Below, in pieces: positions 28,129 to 36,536 of a stretch of 64,000 nucleotides of DNA; position 1 is the stretch's first letter, and each line of letters starts with the position of its first letter. A model generated the notes under the pieces. It was not told the DNA's origin. It ran no database searches and worked only from the letters and a program-made list of their open reading frames with translations. Source of the stretch: Pseudomonas mosselii (GTDB lineage: Bacteria > Pseudomonadota > Gammaproteobacteria > Pseudomonadales > Pseudomonadaceae); assembly GCF_003205295.1 (NCBI RefSeq), contig NZ_QJRP01000025.1, positions 1-64,000 of the forward strand, in the 5' to 3' direction. Made by a program: the position numbers and the translations under genes.

Positions 28129-29511
28129 ATGAACGCACCTTTCTCGCCCAAACGCGACACCCGCGACTACCAGGCCAGTGACGCCGCCCACCACATCCAC
28201 GCCTTCCTCGACCAGAAGGCGCTCAACGCCGAGGGGCCACGGGTCATCACCCGCGGTGAAGGCCTGTACCTGTGGGACAACGATGGCCGCCGCTACCTGG
28301 ACGGCATGTCCGGCCTGTGGTGCACCCAGCTCGGTTATGGCCGCAAGGACCTGACCGCCGCCGCCGCCGCGCAGATGGACCAGCTGGCGTACTACAACAT
28401 GTTCTTCCATACCACCCACCCGGCGGTGATCGAACTGTCCGAGCTGCTGTTCAGCCTGTTGCCGGGCCACTACAGCCACGCCATCTATACCAACTCCGGC
28501 TCCGAGGCCAACGAGGTGCTGATCCGCACCGTGCGCCGCTACTGGCAGGTGGTCGGCCAGCCGAGCAAGAAGATCATGATCGGCCGCTGGAATGGCTACC
28601 ACGGCTCGACCCTGGCGGCCACGGCGCTGGGGGGAATGAAGTTCATGCACGAAATGGGCGGGCTGATCCCGGATGTCGCGCATATCGACGAGCCTTACTG
28701 GTTCGCCGCAGGTGGCGAGCTGACCCCGGCCGAGTTCGGCCGCCGCTGCGCCCTGCAGCTGGAGGAGAAGATCCTCGAGTTGGGCGCCGAGAACGTCGCC
28801 GGTTTCATTGCCGAGCCGTTCCAGGGGGCCGGGGGCATGATCTTTCCGCCCGAGAGCTACTGGCCCCAGATCCAGCGCATCTGCCGCCAGTACGATGTGC
28901 TGCTGTGCGCCGACGAGGTGATTGGCGGTTTCGGCCGCACCGGCGAATGGTTCGCCCACCAGCACTTTGGTTTCGAGCCCGACACCCTGTCTATCGCCAA
29001 GGGCCTGACCAGCGGCTACGTGCCCATGGGGGGCCTGGTGCTGAGCAAGCGCATCGCCGAGGCGCTGGTGGAGCGGGGCGGGGTGTTCGCCCACGGCCTG
29101 ACCTATTCCGGCCACCCGGTGGCGGCCGCGGTAGCCGTGGCCAACCTCAAGGCCCTGCGCGACGAAGGCATCGTGCGCCAGGTCAAGGATGACACCGGGC
29201 CGTACCTGCAGCGCATCCTGCGCGAGGTATTCGCCGATCACCCGCTGATCGGCGAGGTGCAAGGCGCCGGGCTGGTGGCAGCGTTGCAGTTCGTCGAGGA
29301 CAAGGCCACGCGCAAGCGCTTCGCCAACGAGAGCGACCTGGCCTGGCAGTGCCGCACCTTCGGTTTCGAGGAAGGGGTGATCATTCGCTCGACCCTGGGG
29401 CGGATGATCATGGCGCCAGCGCTGGTGGCCAGCCGGGGCGAACTGGATGAGCTGGTGGAGAAGACCCGTATTGCGGTGGATCGCGTGGCGGGGATGGTTG
29501 CGCGGCGCTGA
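28129..29511 (+). CDS. Class III PLP-dependent aminotransferase (omega-amino acid / polyamine type)
   Basis: This 460-aa enzyme has the PLP lysine in LSIAKGLTSGYVPMGG, the Asp contact in LLCADEVIGGFGRTG and the YTNSGSEANE motif. It resembles putrescine- or beta-alanine-pyruvate aminotransferases (SpuC-like). GAGGAG precedes the ATG. With the upstream aldehyde dehydrogenase it would convert a diamine or omega-amino acid to an aldehyde and then an acid. The exact substrate is not readable. Confidence 0.88.
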   Translation: MNAPFSPKRDTRDYQASDAAHHIHAFLDQKALNAEGPRVITRGEGLYLWDNDGRRYLDGMSGLWCTQLGYGRKDLTAAAAAQMDQLAYYNMFFHTTHPAVIELSELLFSLLPGHYSHAIYTNSGSEANEVLIRTVRRYWQVVGQPSKKIMIGRWNGYHGSTLAATALGGMKFMHEMGGLIPDVAHIDEPYWFAAGGELTPAEFGRRCALQLEEKILELGAENVAGFIAEPFQGAGGMIFPPESYWPQIQRICRQYDVLLCADEVIGGFGRTGEWFAHQHFGFEPDTLSIAKGLTSGYVPMGGLVLSKRIAEALVERGGVFAHGLTYSGHPVAAAVAVANLKALRDEGIVRQVKDDTGPYLQRILREVFADHPLIGEVQGAGLVAALQFVEDKATRKRFANESDLAWQCRTFGFEEGVIIRSTLGRMIMAPALVASRGELDELVEKTRIAVDRVAGMVARR

Positions 29512-29741
29512 GTGCGAAGAGGAGTCGCCAAAAACATCAGATACTGCTTGGCATCCGAAATGCGCTTTGCTGGCAGGCCCCGGCTTGCCAGGTCGCGCGG
29601 GCGTTTCTGGCACCAGTGAAACTGGCTGACAGGGTGCAAAATTCATGGCCCTCAAATATTGCGAAACCTGCTTTTCCACCCAGACTCAAGCTATGACCAC
29701 AGAGTAGTTCTGCAGGCTTTGGCGAAAGGAGGAGAGCTGGA

Positions 29742-31319
29742 ATGGGGACATCAATTGCCACACCTGACAAAGCCCATTACTTGATATCTGCCAACGGATT
29801 GCTGGGAGCAGCCCCACTCAGCGAGCCTGATGAAGTTCGATTGATCCTCGACAAAGCTATCAAGTTAGCTCCGGAGCATGGGTTGGTCCTGCATTTTCAT
29901 GGCGGTCTGGTGTCCCGCGAATACGCATTGGCCAATATTGTTGCGCCGCTGACCCCGGTCTATCAGAAGTGCGGCGCCTATCCGCTGTTTTTTGTCTGGG
30001 AGTCTGGCTTCAGAGAGGCGATCTGGAACAACAAGGCCGACCTGCTGAAGGACCCAGCGCTGCGAGAACTGATCAAGAAGGTTTCCGAGTGGGTGCTGAA
30101 ACAGTTCTCGTCTGACGGCCAGACAGGCTTTCCGGGAGGCGTGAATGCGTTTCGTGAAGCTTATGACCAGTGGTTTCGGGACGAGCAGCAGGTTCCGCCT
30201 GTTGATCAGAGCACCGTGCAACCTGATGCGAAAGACGGGTCGGTGACACGAGGCTCTCTACCCAGGCAAGAAAACCTTGCCAAGGACATCAACCAGGGCT
30301 TGGCAAATGATCCACACTTTAAGAGCGCTCTAGCTCAGGCCTACAACGCGGTGATCCCGTCAGAGGACATTGCGACCAAAGGTGCTGCGGAAAGTAAGGT
30401 TCGCGCCACATACATGGTGCTCAGTGAAGCGGCGGTCGATGAAATGTTCAAACCTGTCGATGGGCAACCACAGGGGCAGTTCAAGACGCGCGGAGTACTT
30501 ACCTGGCTCAACGTGGCACGCTTTGCCGCGAAAATCGTCATTGCTGTCATCCAGCGTTTCAGGAACCGCAGCGACCATGGCCTGTACTGCACCATCGTCG
30601 AGGAAGTCTTGCGCCACGCTGTGCATGGCGACCTGCTCGGGGCTGCGGTGTGGAACCAGATGAAAAACGACACACAGGATAGTTTCGCAAACCGTGACGA
30701 AGCCTGCGGCATGGCAGTCGTTAGGGCGTTGCGCACGTTACAAGACGCTGACAAGCAGTTTTCCAGGATAACTTTGGTAGGCCACAGCACGGGCGCCATC
30801 TACATCTGCAACTTCCTCGACCAAGCCAGCAAGGCCGGTTTGCAGGTGCCGATTAGGGTGGCGTTTCTGGCCCCCGCGGTTACCTGCGCGCGGTTTGCTC
30901 AAGCGATTACCGCCCATGGTCATGATCGGCTCAAGATCTTTCGGATGTTCGCCATGCGCGACAGCCGAGAGTGCGAGGACCAGATGCTCAAGCCGCTTTA
31001 TACCCGTAGCTTGCTGTATTTCGTTTCTGGTCTGTTGGAAGGCAACGCCACCGACGATGGCTGGGAGAGCGAGATAGACATGCCGCTGGTAGGTATGGAG
31101 CGTTTCCTGCGACCAGGGAGGCTTATAGCGTCCGAGCCGGTAAAGATTGTCTCCAGCTTCTTGAGTAAGGATCCGGATCGTGTCGTCTGGTCACCCAGCC
31201 TGGGTCATGTCGCTGGTTTCAATAGCGACTCGCGCAAACATGGCGACTTCGACAACGATCCATCGACCTTGGAATCAATACAGGCCTTCGTACAAGGCGA
31301 CGGGGGGCATCATGCCTGA
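29742..31319 (+). CDS. Alpha/beta hydrolase-like protein, first gene of the caspase cassette
   Basis: The 525-aa protein has an N-terminal strand with LHFHGGLV (~50-57), recalling an oxyanion-hole HGG, and a nucleophile elbow LVGHSTGAIYI with Ser349. No signal peptide or clear membrane helix is seen, so it is likely cytoplasmic. A long insert (~110-330) separates the motifs. AAAGGAGG lies before the ATG. Its last 8 bases overlap the caspase-like gene. Base composition is lower in GC than the flanks. A lipase, esterase or peptidase-type effector is possible; substrate unknown. Confidence 0.75.
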   Translation: MGTSIATPDKAHYLISANGLLGAAPLSEPDEVRLILDKAIKLAPEHGLVLHFHGGLVSREYALANIVAPLTPVYQKCGAYPLFFVWESGFREAIWNNKADLLKDPALRELIKKVSEWVLKQFSSDGQTGFPGGVNAFREAYDQWFRDEQQVPPVDQSTVQPDAKDGSVTRGSLPRQENLAKDINQGLANDPHFKSALAQAYNAVIPSEDIATKGAAESKVRATYMVLSEAAVDEMFKPVDGQPQGQFKTRGVLTWLNVARFAAKIVIAVIQRFRNRSDHGLYCTIVEEVLRHAVHGDLLGAAVWNQMKNDTQDSFANRDEACGMAVVRALRTLQDADKQFSRITLVGHSTGAIYICNFLDQASKAGLQVPIRVAFLAPAVTCARFAQAITAHGHDRLKIFRMFAMRDSRECEDQMLKPLYTRSLLYFVSGLLEGNATDDGWESEIDMPLVGMERFLRPGRLIASEPVKIVSSFLSKDPDRVVWSPSLGHVAGFNSDSRKHGDFDNDPSTLESIQAFVQGDGGHHA

Positions 31320-32403
31320 CGATCATGCGATTCTGGTCGGCATCGCCAGGTACCAGGATGCCGAGCACTACCCGCCGCTGGGCGGTCCGCTCAATGACGT
31401 CGACAATATCTACAGGTGGTTGCGTTCACCGGGCTACGATCTACCCGAAGCCAATATCCAGCGCCTCGTTACGGACCAGAGTCTGATTGAACCAGAGCCC
31501 GGTGCCATGCTTTCCTGGCAACCGAGCACCAGTCAGTTCGCCGACACGTTCAAGCGAGTGACGTACGAAGGCCCGATGATCCGCCGACGTGATGGGCGCT
31601 TGTATCTCTATTTTTCGGGGCACGGCTTCTCGATGCTGGGTGACAAGACAACCCGCGCGGCTTTATATGGCGCGGATTGTTCCAGCGACTACCCCGGAAA
31701 TTTGCCCGGTAGCCTGTATGCTGAAGCGGCCAAGCGCACGGGTATGTTTCGCGAGATCGTGTTGTTCATGGATTGCTGTCGTGATGCAGTGAGCGAGATG
31801 GAGTACGCCCTGCCACAGATTACCAGTACCGAGGTTGAAGATGCTGAGTCGGTCAAGGTTCTGGCTATCTACGCGGCACCCAAACGAGGCAAGGCGCATG
31901 AGCGAGAGTTGCCAGATACCAAGGGCAGGGTGGTTGGCTTGGCCACGCATGCCTGGTTGCGGGCTTTGCAAGAGACTCCATGTGACATCCTGGGGCAAGT
32001 GGCGGCCAGTCAACTCAAGCAGTTCATGATCAATGCATGGAACCAGTGGTATCCGACGGGGTCTGCCCCCTCTCCGCGTTTCGTGATGCCGGAGGAGGAA
32101 GACCTGCTGTTCCAGTCGAACCGGCCTCTGGTCAACCAAATGTTCAGGCTGGGTGAGCAATGGGTTGCCGGCGATCGGTTTCGCTTACGCGCTGAGCTGC
32201 AGTGCATCATGGGCACTGTGGATGACCACGGTATCAAATGGGACGATCAGATACTCATACGTGCCTATAGAAGTGACTGGAGCGGCACTGCGGGCGCTGA
32301 ACGGCAATTCGAGCTACGCCTGAGTGCCAGCGCTTACACACTGATGTTTGAGGGGGGCACTCTGGATTTCACACCAGGAGCGCAACATGTCATTGAAATT
32401 TGA
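31312..32403 (+). CDS. Caspase-like (C14) cysteine protease
   Basis: The 363-aa protein begins AILVGIARYQD, a caspase-fold first strand. It has the catalytic dyad His104 in YLYFSGHGFS and Cys156 in LFMDCCRDAV, following the SGHG / DxC pattern of metacaspase and paracaspase relatives. The C-terminal ~100 residues form a separate beta-rich part. ATG 31312 overlaps the hydrolase gene by 8 bases, and the next gene starts 17 bases before its stop, so all three are translated together. Bacterial caspase-like proteases often act in stress or anti-phage pathways by cleaving a partner; the partner here would most simply be one of its two neighbours. Confidence 0.88.
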   Translation: MPDDHAILVGIARYQDAEHYPPLGGPLNDVDNIYRWLRSPGYDLPEANIQRLVTDQSLIEPEPGAMLSWQPSTSQFADTFKRVTYEGPMIRRRDGRLYLYFSGHGFSMLGDKTTRAALYGADCSSDYPGNLPGSLYAEAAKRTGMFREIVLFMDCCRDAVSEMEYALPQITSTEVEDAESVKVLAIYAAPKRGKAHERELPDTKGRVVGLATHAWLRALQETPCDILGQVAASQLKQFMINAWNQWYPTGSAPSPRFVMPEEEDLLFQSNRPLVNQMFRLGEQWVAGDRFRLRAELQCIMGTVDDHGIKWDDQILIRAYRSDWSGTAGAERQFELRLSASAYTLMFEGGTLDFTPGAQHVIEI

Positions 32404-34006
32404 AGCGGACCCCGAACGCGTCGAGTTCGAGGTCGAGATTGTGGTGAAGGATGGCGCCGCTGAGCTCTTCCTGGTCAATCAGGGTTCTGTTCTGGTTGCG
32501 CAAGGCGTCGGCAGGCTCAAGGTCAAACTCGCTCCTGGCCACTATACCCTGCGTCAGCGCGTGGGGTATGAACAGAGCCTCCATGCGATAGAGGTTTCCC
32601 AGGAACCCTCATTACCCATTCAGTTCGTCTTTGCTTCGATCGCTTTTCCGTCGCCCTTACCGCTGCGTGGCACGACACTATGCCGAAACCTCGGGCTGGG
32701 GCGTTATTTGGTGGCTAAAGGAAAACGCAGCTTTCAGATGCTGTTATGGTCACCGAGTAGCGATGCTCTGGCGCATCTGGAGCAGGTTTTTGCGCAGTTG
32801 CGGCTTGAGCATTTCCAGACCGGAGAGCGGGTGCGCTTGACCGTGGGACGGCGCGCGCAGGCCATTGTGGCCTATGCCAGCCTGGCTCCTGGCCCTTATC
32901 AGCTGGTACAACTCAGGAAGAATGGGCAGCGCCATTGCTTACCGCTTTGGTGTGTCGACGGGTGGGTTACTTCGGTGTACTTGCTTGTCTTGTCCGATCA
33001 GGTAACGGCCAAACCACTCCCTGTGGAGCTCGATCACGCCAGCATGACACTGTTGCGCCCTGGACTGAGGGTCAAAGATGTGGAGGGCAGCCTGCGCCGT
33101 CTTGAGGGAGCGCGCAAGGCGCTCGGGCTTGGTCGAAGGATATCGGGCTGGAGCACTTGGCAGGATTCAGACAGCAGGGTTGAAAACCCAATGCTGGAGT
33201 TGATGGATGCATTGTTGAGCGGTAGCCGGGAGATTTTCTGCAACAATCTATCCATGCCTTACTGCGATGGGTTCAGTTCCGCTTCGAGCGAGGCGGGCGG
33301 TGGTAGGACTTTGGGGCCACCGCTATTGCGGCAGCACTGGGATCTACTGCTACAAAGCGATGGCGCCGAGCGTCAGTTGCAGGCACTCTTCCACCAACCG
33401 TTCACGGTTGAGGCCAAAGGTGTTTGGTTTACCTGGACTGAGCTATCGCATGCGGCCAAGTTTGAAGATGTATCGCGATTTGTGCTCAGCCAATTGGCCG
33501 TACAGATGGCTGCTGAGCAAGTCAGGGCACCTAGGCACACAGGTCCTCGCTTCGTGAAATTGAAGCTGCGCCGGTTGTCTGGGCAATCACTTGAAGAAAC
33601 CATCGCGGCTTTTTTTCAAAGCCAAACCTTCAAGCGTGCCTGGGCTGGTAGTCGTAAAGTTGCCGAAGGAAAACGCTTGCACCTTACGGACCCACGGCTC
33701 TCCAAGTTATTTGCGGCTTTGCTGGTCTTAACCGACCAGACTCTGATCCAGTCAATTGGGGCCATTGAGCTGGTTCGCCAGGCATTGCAAGGGTTGCGCC
33801 TGCCAGCTACGCAGGTCAATCAATTGGGCTGGTTGTTGCTTCAGGAGTTGCTGGCCTGGATGGGCACCGAGAGTCTTGCTCCGGTAGCGGTACAGCCTGC
33901 CCTACCAGCAGCCCAGTTGAAATTAGCTACCAAGCAGGTTCAGCAGCAAAAGGTGGCTTTGGCTCCACTGCTAGCCGCAGCCAGCAAACCATTTGGCGAC
34001 TCTTGA
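32387..34006 (+). CDS. Protein of unknown family, third gene of the caspase cassette
   Basis: I do not recognise this 539-aa protein. The first ~100 residues (VEFEVEIVVKDGAAELFLVN, then GVGRLKVKLAPGHYTLRQRV) look like a beta-sandwich domain. The middle is mixed, and the last ~150 residues are helical, Leu/Gln-rich with KQVQQQKVALAPL near the end. No signal peptide, helix-turn-helix, Walker motif or nuclease motif is visible. GGAG lies 6 bases before ATG 32387, inside the caspase gene. A sensor, scaffold or caspase substrate role is inferred only from the overlap. Confidence 0.75.
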   Translation: MSLKFEADPERVEFEVEIVVKDGAAELFLVNQGSVLVAQGVGRLKVKLAPGHYTLRQRVGYEQSLHAIEVSQEPSLPIQFVFASIAFPSPLPLRGTTLCRNLGLGRYLVAKGKRSFQMLLWSPSSDALAHLEQVFAQLRLEHFQTGERVRLTVGRRAQAIVAYASLAPGPYQLVQLRKNGQRHCLPLWCVDGWVTSVYLLVLSDQVTAKPLPVELDHASMTLLRPGLRVKDVEGSLRRLEGARKALGLGRRISGWSTWQDSDSRVENPMLELMDALLSGSREIFCNNLSMPYCDGFSSASSEAGGGRTLGPPLLRQHWDLLLQSDGAERQLQALFHQPFTVEAKGVWFTWTELSHAAKFEDVSRFVLSQLAVQMAAEQVRAPRHTGPRFVKLKLRRLSGQSLEETIAAFFQSQTFKRAWAGSRKVAEGKRLHLTDPRLSKLFAALLVLTDQTLIQSIGAIELVRQALQGLRLPATQVNQLGWLLLQELLAWMGTESLAPVAVQPALPAAQLKLATKQVQQQKVALAPLLAAASKPFGDS

Positions 34007-34061
34007 GTTCAAGCTCAGGGTCGATGCTGGCTGTCGGAACCAGCTGCAAGAAGTTTGTGCG

Positions 34062-34859
34062 TCATGGATCTTGCGGATCATGCCCCAATGATTGCAGGAA
34101 CAGCGAAAACAGCTCCGGCTGCGACGAGATGTCCAGCTTGGCGTACAGATGTCGGCGATGGACCTTGATGGTCTCCGGTGAAATGGCCAGCCGTTCGGCC
34201 ATGGCCTTGGATGAATACCCCCGCAGTATCAGTCGGGCGATTTCCAGTTCGCGCTCCGACAACACTTTCGCCCCGAACAGGCTCATGGCGTCGCGCACCT
34301 GGTGGGCCATGCCCGCTGCCGGCGCCGGGCGCAGGCTCTGCTGCAGCCAGTGCTGTGCCATCAGCGCGACCACCCATGGGCATACCACCGCCAGCAACCC
34401 ATGGCTGGTGCTGTCGAAGCGCTCGCGGCGCCCCAGCGACAGTGACAAGGCGCCACTGTCACCCAGTTGCACGATGAACTGCACTTCGTCTTCCAGCACA
34501 TGGTCGTGGAAGTACTTGAGGTAGTACTCGCTCTGGCGGAACTGGTCAGGCGCCACTTCCTCCAGGCGATGCAGGCCGTCGCCGATGCGCTCCTGGCAGG
34601 CCTGGTAGAACGGGTCTAGCTGGTACAGGCCGCTGAGGTACAGGGCCATGGCCTCGGGGTTGCCTTCGCCCCGGGCATCGAAGATCTCCAGCGCCCGGGG
34701 CAGGCCGGCGCGGGGGTAGAACATCGCCAGGGCGTTGTCGAACGCCAGCCATTGCTGCAGCAGCAGGATCAGCTGGCGCCAGAAGCGCGGCTGGCCGATC
34801 TGCTCGACGGTGCGGGCCAGGCCTGCGTGGGTGCTGGCTTCGGTGAACAGGTTGTGCAT
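34062..34859 (-). CDS. LuxR-family regulator, paralogue of the one at 25699
   Basis: The 265-aa protein has a C-terminal LuxR-type helix-turn-helix (LSERELEIARLILRGYSSKA followed by MAERLAISPETIKVHRRHLYAKL). The N-terminal domain aligns in layout with the 25699 protein (FYPRAGLP, DPFYQAC, EVAPDQFRQSEYYLKYF). No acyl-homoserine-lactone signature was recognised. It is divergent from the permease gene, which it probably controls together with the aminopeptidase. Confidence 0.85.
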   Translation of the reverse strand: MHNLFTEASTHAGLARTVEQIGQPRFWRQLILLLQQWLAFDNALAMFYPRAGLPRALEIFDARGEGNPEAMALYLSGLYQLDPFYQACQERIGDGLHRLEEVAPDQFRQSEYYLKYFHDHVLEDEVQFIVQLGDSGALSLSLGRRERFDSTSHGLLAVVCPWVVALMAQHWLQQSLRPAPAAGMAHQVRDAMSLFGAKVLSERELEIARLILRGYSSKAMAERLAISPETIKVHRRHLYAKLDISSQPELFSLFLQSLGHDPQDP

Positions 34860-34903
34860 GAGATCCCATTGCTGGCGACTGTCAGTAGTCAGTTGGCTGG
34901 AAT

Positions 34904-34982
34904 GAGGGGGCGAGCGGGCTTGCCCCGCGATATTTCAGGGTTGCCTGACTCTACGCCATCGCGGGGCCAGCCCGCTCCCACA
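34904..34982. repeat. REP pair (inverted)
   Basis: GAGCGGGCTTGCCCCGCGAT and the inverted ATCGCGGGGCCAGCCCGCTC. It sits in the 295-bp region between the divergent LuxR and permease genes; the rest of that region should hold their promoters, none of which I can place. Confidence 0.85.
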
Positions 34983-35154
34983 ACATTTGACCTGCGATTG
35001 CGCAGTCTTGGGAGGTTTCCTGCTCCCCGTCAAGAGGCGTACCCCCTTTAGGTAATTGGCCCAATCACCGCGCCAGCCTACAGTCCAGCCCAGGTCCAGC
35101 GGCCGCGTGACCGGTTTTCCCCTCACAACCAATAACAACCAGAGGAAAAACGCC

Positions 35155-36519
35155 ATGAGCTCCAGCGCAGCGCCCGCGGGCGCACTCCAGCAACGGCTGG
35201 GGGTGTTCGATGTGGTCGCCATCACCGTGTCGGCGGTGACCCCGGCCAGTTCCGTGTTCGTCATCGCCCCGTTCGCCATCCAGCAGGCCGGCAGCGGCGC
35301 CTTCCTCTCGTTCATCATGGCTGCGGCCCTGGCGCTGATGTTCGCCTGGTGCTACGCCGAGCTGGGGCGTGCCCACAGCTCCGCCGGCGGTGAGTACGTG
35401 TACGCCAAGCGGGTGTTCGGTGGGCTGGCCGGCTACGCCACCTTCCTCACCGTGCTGGCTTCGATGCTGTTCATCCCGCCGGTACTCGCCGCCGGTGCCG
35501 CCACCTACCTGAACAACGCCTTGGGCACCGCGTTCGACACCCAGGCGGTGGCCTTGGTAATCGTGGTGTCGAGCTACGCGCTGGGCATCCTCAATATTCG
35601 CCTGAACGCCTGGATTACCGGGTTGTTCTTGTTCTGCGAAGTCGCCGCGCTGCTGGTGATCGTGACGTTGGGTTTCGGCAACGCCAGCCAGCCGGTGGCG
35701 AGTCTGCTGCAACCACAGATGCTTGAGCAGGGCAGCCTGGTCGTCGCACCCTGGGCACTGGTGCTGGGGGCGGTGGGCATGGCCCTGTTCGCCTTCAATG
35801 GCTACGGTGGCGCGGTGCTGCTGGCCGAGGACATGAAGGACCGTGGCCGCACCGTGCACCGCGCCGTACTGTGGTCGCTGGCGGTGGTGGTGGCGATCGA
35901 GGTGATACCACTGGCGGCGCTGCTGATCGGCGCGCCGTCGCTGCAGGCGATGCTGGCCAGCGGTGATCCGATCGGCTACCTGCTGACCGCCCACGGCAAC
36001 GAGACCCTGGCGCGGCTGGTCAGCGCCGGGATCTTCCTCTCGGTGTTCAACGCCATCGTCGCCATCGTCATCCAGGTCGGCCGTGTGGTGTACAGCAGCG
36101 GCCGCGATGCGATCTGGACGCCAACCCTTAATCGCGCCTTCACGCTGATCCATCCGCGCTGGGAGTCGCCGTGGCTGGCGACCCTGTTCCTGGCCGTGCC
36201 GTCGGCGCTGCTGAGCCTGTCCGGGAGCCTGGAGCAACTGACCTCGTTCACCGTGCTGCTGTTGCTGCTGATCTACCTGGTGGTGGCGGCCTGCGCGCTG
36301 TGCAGCCGGGTGCTGCGCCGCGACCGCGAGCACCCGTACCGCATGCCGCTGTGGCCGTTGCCGGCCCTGTTGGCGGTCAGCGGCGCCGGTTGGCTGCTGG
36401 TGACCTTGCTGCGCGAGGCATCGCTGCGCGACCTGTCGATCATTCTCGGGCTGCTGGCCGTGTCGATGGTGTTGTACAGCACCCACGGCCGCCTCAGCCC
36501 GACTTTCCAGAAATTGTGA
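35155..36519 (+). CDS. APC-family amino acid permease
   Basis: The 454-aa protein has about twelve hydrophobic helices and APC-type features, notably FDVVAITVSAVTPASSVFV in helix 1 and FNGYGGAVLLAEDMKDRGR in helix 6. It imports an amino acid, amine or small peptide derivative. AGAGG lies 9 bases before ATG 35155. The DmpA-type aminopeptidase gene follows 17 bp later, so they likely form an operon. Confidence 0.87.
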   Translation: MSSSAAPAGALQQRLGVFDVVAITVSAVTPASSVFVIAPFAIQQAGSGAFLSFIMAAALALMFAWCYAELGRAHSSAGGEYVYAKRVFGGLAGYATFLTVLASMLFIPPVLAAGAATYLNNALGTAFDTQAVALVIVVSSYALGILNIRLNAWITGLFLFCEVAALLVIVTLGFGNASQPVASLLQPQMLEQGSLVVAPWALVLGAVGMALFAFNGYGGAVLLAEDMKDRGRTVHRAVLWSLAVVVAIEVIPLAALLIGAPSLQAMLASGDPIGYLLTAHGNETLARLVSAGIFLSVFNAIVAIVIQVGRVVYSSGRDAIWTPTLNRAFTLIHPRWESPWLATLFLAVPSALLSLSGSLEQLTSFTVLLLLLIYLVVAACALCSRVLRRDREHPYRMPLWPLPALLAVSGAGWLLVTLLREASLRDLSIILGLLAVSMVLYSTHGRLSPTFQKL

Positions 36520-36536
36520 GCATCCAAGGAGTACAC

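Noticed and set aside
29593..29610. TGGCACCAGTGAAAC considered as a sigma-54 promoter for the cassette
   Set aside because: The -24 half matches but the -12 half (AAAC) does not, and the distance to the start codon is long.
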